Source: CAYUIS01 sp964444825 (GTDB lineage: Bacteria; Chloroflexota; Anaerolineae; B4-G1). Taken from it: DNA of 36,556 nt. The DNA lies in assembly GCA_964444825.1 (NCBI GenBank), contig CAYUIS010000042.1:1-36556 (forward strand), in the 5' to 3' direction. Both the position numbers and the translations under genes were made by a program. The notes under the pieces were generated by a model. The model did not search any database. It had not been told where the DNA came from and worked only from the letters and a program-made list of their open reading frames with translations. How positions within the stretch are numbered: the stretch's first letter is position 1; the number at the start of each line of letters is the position of its first letter. This document shows, one piece after another, positions 1 to 6,642 of the stretch.

Positions 1-945
1 ATAGATGGTAAAGCCCGTTTCATCGAACGAATTGTCCCGCCAATCCAGCCGGATCTCGCGCCAACTGACGGCCGTGGCCTCAAGGTCGCTGGGGGCCACA
101 GGTGGCCCCTCCTCGGACACGGTGATGTAGTCTGAACGGACAAGCGTCGAGGAATCGCGCGGGGGAGCCAGCGTGCCATCGGCGTCGACGACCGTCAAGG
201 TGACAGAATAGGTCCCGGTCAGCATGTAGGTATGCGTCGGGCTGGTGTGTGTGCTGGTGATACCATCCCCAAAGTCCCACAGGCTGTCGGTGTAAAACCC
301 GACGGATGTGTTCGTGAACGTCACCGTCAACGGGGCCCGGCCCCAGACCGGCGAGGCCGTAAAGCCAGCCTGCAGTGGCGTGTAGCTGCGCAAGAGAAGC
401 GGCAGGTACAGACGACGGATCAACAGATTGACCACGGTGTTCGACCACACACAGCCGTCCAACGTGCCGCCAAAGGGGTAGATACAGGCGCGATTGGCGA
501 TTCCATCGGCGTGAGCCAACGTGCCCGGGTCGACCCGAACGGCAAAGCTGAGCGTAACCTGATTGGCAGGCGTAACCGTGAGTGTCCCCGTAACCGCGCC
601 GCCGGCGTGGGTGAGGGCACTGGTTGATGGGCGCTCCACGAAACGTACAAACGTCGTGTGCGACAGCGGATCATAGAAACCAACCTGCACGCCAGACGCC
701 GCCGAGATGACGATCGTATAGGTGAGCTCATCACCGTCCTCTACCGCCGTTGTGGGCACGACGGTCTTGGTCAAGATCGAGCTCTGTTGCAGATAGGCCC
801 TCCCTCGCAGGGCAGCGGGGGCTGGCGCGGCCGACCGCGCTTGGGCTGACCTAGCCCCAAGTCCATACAATATCAGAGTTAGTAGGAAGGCCGACGATAC
901 AACCGCGAAAATGAACCTAGACACTCTCAGGTGCTGTTTCTTCAT
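1..945 (-). CDS. Secreted PKD/fibronectin-type surface protein, N-terminal part (runs off left edge)
   Basis: An uninterrupted frame of 315 codons runs from an ATG at 945 to the window edge with no stop. The start follows a good ribosome binding site (AAAGGAG about 8 nt upstream). Residues 1-35 form a signal peptide (basic MKKQHLRVSR, hydrophobic stretch FAVVSSAFLLTLILYGLG, then ARSAQA). Residues about 57-175 look like a DUF11/CARDB-type beta-sandwich (KTVVPTT, GDELTYTIVIS). A YLPLLLRS motif sits at 180-187. Residues 193-277 form a PKD domain (AGFTASP, VTFTNTS, WDFGDG, HTYMLTGTYSVTLTV). From about 283 a fibronectin type III repeat begins (PVAPSDLEATAV, LDWRDNS). Function is probably extracellular or cell-surface; no enzymatic domain is visible in this part. 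The product continues beyond the window. Confidence 0.85.
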   Translation of the reverse strand, partial: MKKQHLRVSRFIFAVVSSAFLLTLILYGLGARSAQARSAAPAPAALRGRAYLQQSSILTKTVVPTTAVEDGDELTYTIVISAASGVQVGFYDPLSHTTFVRFVERPSTSALTHAGGAVTGTLTVTPANQVTLSFAVRVDPGTLAHADGIANRACIYPFGGTLDGCVWSNTVVNLLIRRLYLPLLLRSYTPLQAGFTASPVWGRAPLTVTFTNTSVGFYTDSLWDFGDGITSTHTSPTHTYMLTGTYSVTLTVVDADGTLAPPRDSSTLVRSDYITVSEEGPPVAPSDLEATAVSWREIRLDWRDNSFDETGFTIY

Positions 946-1119
946 AGTTCCGCTCCTTTGCAATGGCCCGACAAAAGAATCTCGACCGAACGCAAGAACG
1001 CGCCAAACGCAGGGATCGAGACCTCTGTTCAGCGCGTCAACTATCCCCGATCTCTCGCATACCAAATACCTTGAGATTGTAAGGGACCATTCCCGGGTGG
1101 CAAGTGGGCCACCGCTGAT

Positions 1120-1128
1120 ATTATACCA
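1120..1128 (-). promoter_or_regulatory. Extended -10 promoter for the leftward secreted-protein gene
   Basis: On the minus strand the sequence reads TGGTATAAT, a consensus -10 with the TGn extension. No good -35 lies 17 bp upstream. Transcription would start near 1113, giving a leader of about 170 nt before the ATG at 945. Confidence 0.4.
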
Positions 1129-1196
1129 CGAGGCCCGGTGTTGCATAGTTACAACAATGTTACGAAACGGCCGGGGTTCCACCGCACCTATATGCA

Positions 1197-1236
1197 GATT
1201 AACTATATAAAAAGCGGCTATATGATGATTGACTAT
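1197..1236. promoter_or_regulatory. Direct repeats upstream of padR, possible operator
   Basis: GATTAACTAT (1197-1206) and GATTGACTAT (1227-1236) are direct repeats 30 bp apart, about three helical turns. The second copy ends on the first T of the -35 box of the padR promoter. An autorepressor or activator site is plausible but unproven. Confidence 0.35.
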
Positions 1237-1264
1237 TGACAAATGACACATAGTATGGTATACT
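1236..1264 (+). promoter_or_regulatory. Sigma-70-type promoter of the padR/metal cluster
   Basis: TTGACA (1236-1241) and TATACT (1259-1264) are separated by exactly 17 bp, a near-consensus housekeeping promoter. It lies about 20 bp upstream of the PadR start codon, so the leader is very short. Confidence 0.75.
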
Positions 1265-1282
1265 GTACGCCGGAGGAGAAAA

Positions 1283-1672
1283 ATGAGAGGACATGGTCAA
1301 GGACAGGGGCGCTGGAGGCACGGTCGCCGGGCAGTCCGGATGCTGGAGCCAGCCCTGCTGCTGCTGTTACATCATGGGCCGGCACACGGCTACACCTTTC
1401 TGGAACAGTTGGGGCAGTTCGGCCTGGGAGACTTGAATCCCAGCGCAGTCTACCGGACGCTGCGGGATATGGAGGAAAAACAGTGGGTCACCTCGACCTG
1501 GAACGAGGAACGGTCACAAGGACCGCCCCGCCGGGTCTATCGGATCACCGAGCTCGGCGATGAGGTACTGGCCCTATGGACGCAGGATCTGGCGGAGAGC
1601 AGGCGGAGGATCGGCTATCTCTTGAACGTCTATGAACGGCATATGGAGGAGAGTGAGGGGGAGTATCACTAG
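1283..1672 (+). CDS. PadR-family transcriptional regulator
   Basis: The 129-aa product has the PadR-type winged helix: LEPALLLLLHHGPAHGYTFLEQL, then NPSAVYRTLRDMEEKQWV, then PPRRVYRITELGDEVL, followed by a C-terminal helix (residues about 95-125) that normally dimerises in PadR proteins. The N-terminus (MRGHGQGQGRWRHGRR) is Gly/Arg-rich, like the downstream small proteins. The ATG at 1283 follows GGAGGA with good spacing and a near-consensus promoter. Being the first gene of the long rightward run, it probably controls the run, itself, or both. The effector is unknown. PadR proteins generally repress and are relieved by small ligands; nothing in the sequence identifies the ligand here. Confidence 0.88.
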   Translation: MRGHGQGQGRWRHGRRAVRMLEPALLLLLHHGPAHGYTFLEQLGQFGLGDLNPSAVYRTLRDMEEKQWVTSTWNEERSQGPPRRVYRITELGDEVLALWTQDLAESRRRIGYLLNVYERHMEESEGEYH

Positions 1673-1749
1673 ACGGTGTAATGATCGTGTGGTCGGTGGT
1701 CAGCAACCGCATCCCATACCGTGCAAAAACTAAAGGAGGGGCATTCGAT

Positions 1750-2187
1750 ATGAAGAAAGTCGGGATCATTATCTGTAACCGTTACCACACCTGTGCGGGC
1801 GGAAAGTGCCTGCGCGCCCTGCGGAATCGGGAGGGCGCCTTTGCCCTATACGAGGGCGAGGAGGTCGAGTTGGTAGGCTATACCACCTGCGGGGGCTGTC
1901 CCGGCGGCAACGTGGAGTACGCACCAGCCGAGATGAAAAAGAATGGCGCGGAGGTGATCCACCTCGCCACAGGCCTGGTGGTCGGCTACCCACCCTGCCC
2001 ACGCCTGGATGCCTTTTGCGACTTTGTCCCAACCAAATACGGGTTGGAGATGGTTATCGGCACCCACCCCATCCCGCAGAACTATTACCTGACCCACCAA
2101 GAGTTGGGGACCTGGCGGTCGGCCAGGGCGCAGGAGCGTATCCAGCACGTCTTGACGGACGAGGAGACGCGGCTGGCATACGATTGA
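1750..2187 (+). CDS. CGGC-domain protein (putative metal-binding)
   Basis: The 145-aa product matches the CGGC domain family. It begins MKKVGIIICNRY, has Cys-rich HTCAGGKC, and carries the diagnostic VGYTTCGGCPGGN. Further Cys residues occur in YPPCPRLDAFC, and the C-terminal part has GTHPIPQNYY. The family is proposed from its conserved Cys and His residues to bind metal; no biochemical activity is established that I know of. I chose the ATG at 1750 because it follows AAAGGAGG; an earlier in-frame ATG at 1681 lacks a ribosome binding site and would add 23 unrelated residues. It lies 77 nt after padR and immediately before the DUF5320 genes, in line with a role in anaerobic metal or redox metabolism. 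Confidence 0.85.
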   Translation: MKKVGIIICNRYHTCAGGKCLRALRNREGAFALYEGEEVELVGYTTCGGCPGGNVEYAPAEMKKNGAEVIHLATGLVVGYPPCPRLDAFCDFVPTKYGLEMVIGTHPIPQNYYLTHQELGTWRSARAQERIQHVLTDEETRLAYD

Positions 2188-2190
2188 CGA

Positions 2191-2232
2191 CAGCGAGTGC
2201 GCAGCAGCGAGTGCGCAACAGCGAGTGGGCGA
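2191..2232. repeat. Three 14-bp tandem repeats
   Basis: CAGCGAGTGCGCAG, CAGCGAGTGCGCAA and CAGCGAGTGGGCGA follow each other head to tail directly after the CGGC gene stop. They lie in the spacer before the first DUF5320 gene. No function is evident. Confidence 0.7.
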
Positions 2233-2266
2233 GAAAAGGTGAGCTGAAAGAAGGGAGGTGAACGAG

Positions 2267-2572
2267 ATGCCAGCAGGAGATGGAACTGGACCGAGAGGCC
2301 AGGGTCCGATGACGGGCCGGGGCGAGGGGTACTGTGCAGTCAGGCTCCCCGACTCTGGCGAGGAACCGTACGGCTACGCAGGGCTGGAGGGTACGCCAGT
2401 GCGTATGAGGACGCCGATTGCCCAGCCCGCACTTGGCGCTCGCTTTTTCCGCAGAGTGCGCCCGGCGACGTGGCTGGGGCGTGCTTTCGGACGCGGACGC
2501 AGCTCCTTCGGATTGATTCGGCCCAGGCGTAGCGCAGGCAGAGGACGTGGACGACGATTTGGCCGGTGGTGA
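2267..2572 (+). CDS. DUF5320-family small protein, copy A
   Basis: The 101-aa product begins MPAGDGTGPRGQGPMTGRGE, the signature of DUF5320 proteins, which are common beside NifX-like and Mrp-like genes in anaerobes and have no known function. The single Cys of the signature is kept (GYCAV). The rest is rich in Arg, Gly and Pro and ends RRSAGRGRGRRFGRW; the coiled-coil tail found in copy C is missing. The ATG at 2267 follows GGAGGTGA at 2254-2261; an in-frame GTG at 2258 overlaps this Shine-Dalgarno sequence and is unlikely to be the start. From the ribosome binding site through codon 10 it is identical in DNA to copy C. Confidence 0.8.
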   Translation: MPAGDGTGPRGQGPMTGRGEGYCAVRLPDSGEEPYGYAGLEGTPVRMRTPIAQPALGARFFRRVRPATWLGRAFGRGRSSFGLIRPRRSAGRGRGRRFGRW

Positions 2573-2614
2573 GCAGCAAAATCGCCAAGCAATATCAGAA
2601 GGGAGGTGAGTGAA

Positions 2615-2872
2615 ATGCCAGGATTCGATGGTACTGGACCAGCCGGAAGGGGACCGATGACCGGTGGAGCGCGGGGGCCGTGCAATCCAAACAGCCCCGA
2701 ATACGCCGGCTACGGTCCATACCGCGCCCCTTACCCACCTGCGGTGCGGCCGCACTATGGCGGCTATCCGGCCGCCTATGGCTTTGGTCGCCCGCGCTGG
2801 CGCATAGGCCGGGGTTTCTGGGGCCGAGGCCGGGGTGGCCGCGGACGTGGATGGGGCCGCGGATGGCGGTAA
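2615..2872 (+). CDS. DUF5320-family small protein, copy B
   Basis: The 85-aa product begins MPGFDGTGPAGRGPMTGGAR, the DUF5320 N-terminal signature. It continues with a Tyr/Pro-rich middle (PEYAGYGPYRAPYPP, HYGGYPAAYGFG) and a very basic Gly/Arg/Trp tail (GRGFWGRGRGGRGRGWGRGWR). The strong GGAGGTGA at 2602-2609 precedes the ATG at 2615; the in-frame GTG at 2606 lies inside it. The tail resembles an RGG-like low-complexity segment that could bind nucleic acid, anionic surfaces or metal clusters, but this is a guess. It has no coiled coil, so it may partner with copy C. It lies 42 nt after copy A and 57 nt before copy C. Confidence 0.75.
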   Translation: MPGFDGTGPAGRGPMTGGARGPCNPNSPEYAGYGPYRAPYPPAVRPHYGGYPAAYGFGRPRWRIGRGFWGRGRGGRGRGWGRGWR

Positions 2873-2929
2873 AGGAAAATCAACCGTAATGAGCAAAGCA
2901 CTTGACTTGACAGGAAGGAGGTGAACGAG

Positions 2930-3310
2930 ATGCCAGCAGGAGATGGAACTGGACCGAGAGGAATGGGACCGATGACCGGACACGGGGGCGGCTACTGCGC
3001 CGGCTACGACTTGCCCGGCTACGCAAACCCGGGACCCGGTCGTGGTTTCGGTATGGGACCGGGCCGTGGAGGAGGCTGGGGCCGCGGTCGAGGTTGGCGA
3101 AACCAGTATTATGCCACCGGCGTGCCCGGTTGGGCTCGCTTCGGATACGCACCAGCGTGGGGCGCGCCGCCGGCTGCGCCGTATGGCGCTTACGCTGCGC
3201 CACCGACGCCAGAGCAAGAGACCGAGTTCCTCAGAACGCAGGCTGAGTGGCTGCAGCAGCAGCTCGATGGTATCAGCCAGCGTATCACGGAACTCGAAGG
3301 GGAAGCATAA
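2930..3310 (+). CDS. DUF5320-family small protein, copy C (full length with coiled coil)
   Basis: The 126-aa product has the full DUF5320 layout: the N-terminal MPAGDGTGPRGMGPMTGHGG with GYCAGYDLPGYANPGPG, a Gly/Arg-rich centre, an Ala/Pro/Tyr-rich linker (APAWGAPPAAPYGAYAAPP), and a C-terminal coiled coil at about residues 93-126 (PEQETEFLRTQAEWLQQQ ... ITELEGEA). The coiled coil suggests oligomerisation, possibly with the similar helical tail of the NifX-like protein downstream. AAGGAGGTGA, a perfect complement of the 16S rRNA tail, lies 5 nt before the ATG, so high expression is expected. Function is unknown. Confidence 0.85.
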   Translation: MPAGDGTGPRGMGPMTGHGGGYCAGYDLPGYANPGPGRGFGMGPGRGGGWGRGRGWRNQYYATGVPGWARFGYAPAWGAPPAAPYGAYAAPPTPEQETEFLRTQAEWLQQQLDGISQRITELEGEA

Positions 3311-3331
3311 CGCGGACCCAGAACAAGACAT

Positions 3332-3372
3332 CGGGGCGGGTGACAGCCACATAAGCTTCGCCACCCGCCCCG
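3332..3372 (+). terminator. GC-rich hairpin after the DUF5320 genes
   Basis: CGGGGCGGGTG (3332-3342) and CACCCGCCCCG (3362-3372) form a perfect 11-bp stem with a 19-nt loop. There is no T tract, so it may be a partial terminator, a processing site or an mRNA-stabilising structure between the DUF5320 genes and the NifX-like gene. Confidence 0.5.
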
Positions 3373-3464
3373 GGCCCTAACCGAGTGGGAGCCAGTACAA
3401 CTTATCGCACGCGGCGCCGACCGGTTGGGAGATTCGATTATACACATCATCTGGAGGAATACAA

Positions 3465-4079
3465 ATGATCATAGTGATTACGGCCAACGGTGCAGATCTG
3501 GACGCGCCAGCGAGTCCGGTCTTTGGGCGCTGCCCAGCCTACGTCTTTGTGGATACGGAGAGTATGCAGTTTGAGGGCGTGGAAAACCCAGCGATAGGGA
3601 CTGCCAGTGGCGCCGGCATCCAGGCGGCCCAGTTCGTCATCGAGCGGGGCGCCCAGGCTGTGGTGACCGGTAACGTGGGCCCCAACGCCTTTAACGTGTT
3701 CCAGTCCGCGGGTGTTCCCATCTACCTCTCTGGCAATGGAACGGTGAGAGAGATGGCTGAGGCGTTCAGGGCAGGTGAGCTTCAATCCATCGCCGACGCC
3801 AACGTCCGGGCTGGTATGGGTATGGGCGGGGGCGGGGGCGGGGGCAGAGGAATGGGCATGGGACGTGGTATGGGGCGCGGGATGGGGCGTGGCACAGGAA
3901 TGGGCATGGGCCGCGGTGCAGGTGGGGCTTTCCCTCCGACACCACCCCCGCCTCCGACAGGGGAAGCCGGTCCCTCCCCTTCTCCCCAGGACGAGATCGC
4001 GTCTCTAAAGGATATGGCGGGCAAGCTACGTCAGGAACTGGCTGACGTGATGGAAAGGCTAGACCGCCTGGAAAAGTGA
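3465..4079 (+). CDS. NifX/NifB-type dinitrogenase cofactor-binding domain protein with DUF5320-like tail
   Basis: Residues 1 to about 108 of 204 form the FeMo-cofactor-binding fold shared by NifX, NifY, the NifB C-terminus and the orange protein ORP: MIIVITANGADLDAPASPVF, then GRCPAYVFVD, then GAGIQAAQFVIERGAQAVVTGNVGPNAF, then GVPIYLSGNGTVREMAEAF. Residues 116-150 are an extreme Gly/Met/Arg low-complexity run, 151-170 are Pro-rich, and 173-204 form a coiled coil (DEIASLKDMAGKLRQEL, VMERLDRLEK) like that of DUF5320 copy C. The start follows TGGAGGA. No nitrogenase genes are visible, so cargo other than FeMo-co, such as a Mo-Cu or Fe-S cluster, is likelier. The tail probably docks with the DUF5320 proteins; that is inference. 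Confidence 0.85.
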   Translation: MIIVITANGADLDAPASPVFGRCPAYVFVDTESMQFEGVENPAIGTASGAGIQAAQFVIERGAQAVVTGNVGPNAFNVFQSAGVPIYLSGNGTVREMAEAFRAGELQSIADANVRAGMGMGGGGGGGRGMGMGRGMGRGMGRGTGMGMGRGAGGAFPPTPPPPPTGEAGPSPSPQDEIASLKDMAGKLRQELADVMERLDRLEK

Positions 4080-4202
4080 GAAAGGGCAGATGCGCGTAGA
4101 GATCTCTGCAGACGATAGCTCAGGATCGAACTGGGATGTTGGCGGAGAGCGTGCGTCTTGACCTGTGACGATATCAAATCAAACAAAGGAGCAACCGAAA
4201 CA

Positions 4203-5558
4203 ATGAAGCAACGATATCCAATAGTAGTCGTAGGGGGCAGCGCCGCTGGTCTGACCGCCGCAATTACGGCGCGGCGGCATAATCCAGGCAAGGACATCCT
4301 CATGGTACGCACAGAGAAGCAGGTTCTGATACCATGTGGTATCCCCTACATCTTTGGCACGGTGGGAAGCGCCGAGAAAAACCTCATACCTGATGCCGTG
4401 CTCGAAAAGAACGGCATCGATCTACTTCTCGCCGAAGCCACGGACATCGATCGTGAGAAAAAAGTCCTTCATACCACCGAGGGTGACGTGAGCTACGAAC
4501 GGCTGATCATCGCCACGGGCTCAAGGCCGGCTATGCCGCCGATACCGGGGTTTGAACTCGACGGCGTCTATGCCGTCGTCAAGGACGTCGAATACCTGAG
4601 CGAACTCCAGCAGCGACTCGAATCCAGCAAGGACGTGGTCATCATCGGCGGCGGGTTCATCGGCATCGAGTTCGCCGACGAGATCAACAAGGCGGGGGGA
4701 AAGAACGTCACCGTCGTCGAGATTCTGCCGAATTGCCTCGCGCTTGCGTACGACGAAGAGTTCTGCGTCGAGATGGAAAAGGTGCTTGAATCACGCGGGG
4801 TCAACATCCGCACTTCATCCAGGGTGGACAGGATCGGTGGCGACGGGAAGGTTGAAAAGGTCGTTCTTTCCAACGGTGACGAGATCAAGGCCGACGTCGT
4901 GATCTTGGGCATCGGAGCTGTCGCCAATGTGGACATGGCCCAGAAGGCCGGTTTGCGCATTGGCTTGACGGGCAGCATCGCGGTGGACCGGACGATGCGC
5001 ACGTCCGACGAGAACATCTACACCTGCGGAGACTGCGCCGAAAAGATATCGTTCTTTGGCGGCCGGCCCTCACCTCTGAAGCTGGCATCCATCGCCACGT
5101 TGGAAGCGCGTATTGCCGGAGCCAACCTGTTTGGCATCAGGCGTGAGAATGTCGGCACGGTAGGTGTGTGGGGAACGGCAGTAGGGGATCACGCGCTGGC
5201 CACCGCTGGATTGACCGAGACGATGGCCAAGGAGCGCGGTTACGACGTGGTCGCCGTAACCATCGCGGGACCCAACCGCCATCCCGGCGGCATGCCCGGC
5301 GCGGCGAATACCAAAGTGAAACTGGTGTTCGAGTGCAACTCTGGCGTGATCCTGGGAGGGCAGGTTATGGGCGGCCCAGCAGCAGGCGAGATCAGCAACG
5401 CCATCTCTGCCTGTGTGCAGAACCGCATGACGGCGGAGGATATCGCCATGTTCCAGACGGGCACGCACCCTGCACTGACGGCCTCACCTATCGCCTATCA
5501 CATGGTGAACGCTGCCGAGATGGCCATCCAACAGATTCGTGAGCGTGGAGGACAGTGA
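4203..5558 (+). CDS. FAD-dependent pyridine nucleotide-disulfide oxidoreductase (CoA-disulfide reductase/NADH oxidase type)
   Basis: The 451-aa product has the two-dinucleotide-domain fold. FAD binds at GGSAAGLTAA (residues 11-20), with ATGSRP near 115, NAD(P)H binds at VVIIGGGFIGIEFA, and a second FAD motif is DENIYTCGDCAE. Cys45 in VLIPCGIPYIF sits where CoA-disulfide reductases and NADH oxidases keep their redox Cys, and TCGDCAE adds a CxxC-like pair. The C-terminal dimerisation domain carries HPGGMPGAANTKVKLVF and TGTHPALTASPIAYHM. It probably transfers electrons from NAD(P)H to a disulfide, persulfide or oxygen; the substrate cannot be told. The ATG at 4203 follows AAAGGAG; the frame opens 15 codons earlier without a ribosome binding site. 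Its stop overlaps the next gene. Confidence 0.87.
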   Translation: MKQRYPIVVVGGSAAGLTAAITARRHNPGKDILMVRTEKQVLIPCGIPYIFGTVGSAEKNLIPDAVLEKNGIDLLLAEATDIDREKKVLHTTEGDVSYERLIIATGSRPAMPPIPGFELDGVYAVVKDVEYLSELQQRLESSKDVVIIGGGFIGIEFADEINKAGGKNVTVVEILPNCLALAYDEEFCVEMEKVLESRGVNIRTSSRVDRIGGDGKVEKVVLSNGDEIKADVVILGIGAVANVDMAQKAGLRIGLTGSIAVDRTMRTSDENIYTCGDCAEKISFFGGRPSPLKLASIATLEARIAGANLFGIRRENVGTVGVWGTAVGDHALATAGLTETMAKERGYDVVAVTIAGPNRHPGGMPGAANTKVKLVFECNSGVILGGQVMGGPAAGEISNAISACVQNRMTAEDIAMFQTGTHPALTASPIAYHMVNAAEMAIQQIRERGGQ

Positions 5559-5968
5559 TGACAAAGATACTCGTTATCGATGATGACGCCGACTTCCTCC
5601 TTGCCGTGCGGATGGTGCTCGAAGCCAACAACTTTGAGATGGAGGAAGCGGGGACGCCCGAGGAAGGGATCAGCAAGGTTTTGAGCGTCAAACCGGACCT
5701 GGTAATCCTGGACGTCATGATGCCGACGGGCTACGAGGGATTCGATGTCGCGCGCGAGATCAGGGAGAAGCACAAGCTGATAGACCTGCCCATCTTTATG
5801 CTCACCAGCGTACACAGCGCCAAAAAAGTGCCCTACCGTTTCGCTCCCGACGAGGACTATTTACCGGTAGACGTGTTCCTGGACAAGCCAATCGAGCCGG
5901 AACAGCTCGTCGACACGGTCCAAGAGATACTGGGAGAACGTCGAGAAGAACCAGAGCATCCGCTATAG
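5558..5968 (+). CDS. Single-domain response regulator (receiver domain)
   Basis: The 136-aa product is one receiver domain with no output domain. The acidic pocket is in VIDDDAD, the phosphoacceptor is Asp52 in LVILDVMMP, the conserved Thr/Ser is in MLTSVHS, and Lys110 lies in FLDKPIEP. An insertion (SAKKVPYRFAPDEDYLP) precedes the Lys motif; this is seen in other stand-alone receivers of anaerobes. Its ATG overlaps the stop of the preceding oxidoreductase (TGATG), indicating translational coupling, so the redox enzyme and the receiver probably act together. No kinase is adjacent; the large kinase at 25076-29080 is a candidate partner only by proximity. A GTG one codon earlier is also possible. 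Confidence 0.88.
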   Translation: MTKILVIDDDADFLLAVRMVLEANNFEMEEAGTPEEGISKVLSVKPDLVILDVMMPTGYEGFDVAREIREKHKLIDLPIFMLTSVHSAKKVPYRFAPDEDYLPVDVFLDKPIEPEQLVDTVQEILGERREEPEHPL

Positions 5969-6020
5969 TGCTCGTACCGTCAGGGGCAGAGTCGCGATCC
6001 GATCGCCACTCACCACTCAC

Positions 6021-6058
6021 CAGAGAGACACACGGGGTTGCCCCGGCGTGTCTCTCTG
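6021..6058 (+). terminator. Strong hairpin between receiver gene and nifU-like gene
   Basis: CAGAGAGACAC (6021-6031) pairs perfectly with GTGTCTCTCTG (6048-6058), with CGGGG/CCCCG extending the stem to a TTG loop. No T tract follows. It could end the upstream transcript or stabilise the 5' end of the downstream one. Confidence 0.55.
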
Positions 6059-6109
6059 GGTGCGGCCCCTGAGAATGCATGCGGGGGACACGTACATGCC
6101 GGAGGTTAC

Positions 6110-6544
6110 ATGCAGCAGCAGGAAACAACTGATTTCGACCGCATGGTGGAGGAACTACAGAGAGAGATCGTCGAACAGGAGCAGGCCCTCTACTCGGACA
6201 AGGTCATCGAGGAGGCTCACAACCCCAGGAACCTAGGCCGTATGCCTGAGCCGGACGCCCGCGGGCTCGTTCACGGCTGGTGCGGCGACACGATGGAGAT
6301 CTACCTGGGGCTGGACGGGGAGAGAATCAAAGAGGCCACCTTTATGACCGATGGCTGTGGTGCGACGCTAGCATGCGGGAGCGTGCTCACCCAGATGGTG
6401 ACAGGGGTATCGTTGGACGAGGCCAGCGAGATCAGACCAAAAGATCTGCTCAGCGCCCTGGACGGTCTGCCCAAGGAGAACGTCCATTGCGCCGAACTGG
6501 CGGTGAGCACCCTGCAAAATGCGATCCTTAACTGGCGGACTTGA
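6110..6544 (+). CDS. NifU/IscU-type iron-sulfur cluster scaffold protein
   Basis: The 144-aa product matches the NifU N-terminal/IscU scaffold family. The three cluster-binding Cys are present: Cys58 (GWCGDTMEIYL, with Asp60), Cys83 (TDGCGATLACGS) and Cys127 (ENVHCAELAV). NPRNLGRMPEPDA at 38-50 is the usual family opening. Residues 1-30 are an extra charged helix (MVEELQREIVEQEQALYSDK) not found in IscU. The ATG at 6110 follows GGAGG at a short 4-nt spacing. No cysteine desulfurase lies nearby, so sulfur must come from elsewhere. With the Mrp-type ATPases and the MIP18-like protein in this run, it makes a near-complete Fe-S assembly set. Confidence 0.88.
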   Translation: MQQQETTDFDRMVEELQREIVEQEQALYSDKVIEEAHNPRNLGRMPEPDARGLVHGWCGDTMEIYLGLDGERIKEATFMTDGCGATLACGSVLTQMVTGVSLDEASEIRPKDLLSALDGLPKENVHCAELAVSTLQNAILNWRT

Positions 6545-6642
6545 GAGGAGAGCAGGTTGACAACTGAGAGCCGCGTGGAAAAGAGAGTGGTTGCACACAC
6601 CGGTGATCTGGTCAGGCAGGGCTACCACTGGGGGGATCAAAG

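Noticed and set aside
911..1210. Plus-strand frame of 99 codons in the padR upstream region
   Set aside because: It lacks a ribosome binding site, overlaps the opposing secreted-protein start and both promoters, and has no family likeness.
2054..3364. A 436-codon open frame on the minus strand across the DUF5320 genes
   Set aside because: It is antisense to four well-supported genes with strong ribosome binding sites. Gly/Arg-rich, GC-rich genes often leave long open antisense frames, and its translation (Ser/Arg/His-rich) resembles no family.
3465..4079. Nitrogenase locus suggested by the NifX domain
   Set aside because: No nifHDK, nifB radical SAM or nifEN is visible, and NifX-type domains are widespread in non-fixing anaerobes.
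4098..4107. AGAGATCTCT palindrome upstream of the oxidoreductase gene
   Set aside because: A single 10-bp palindrome without a promoter or second site nearby is expected by chance at this length scale.
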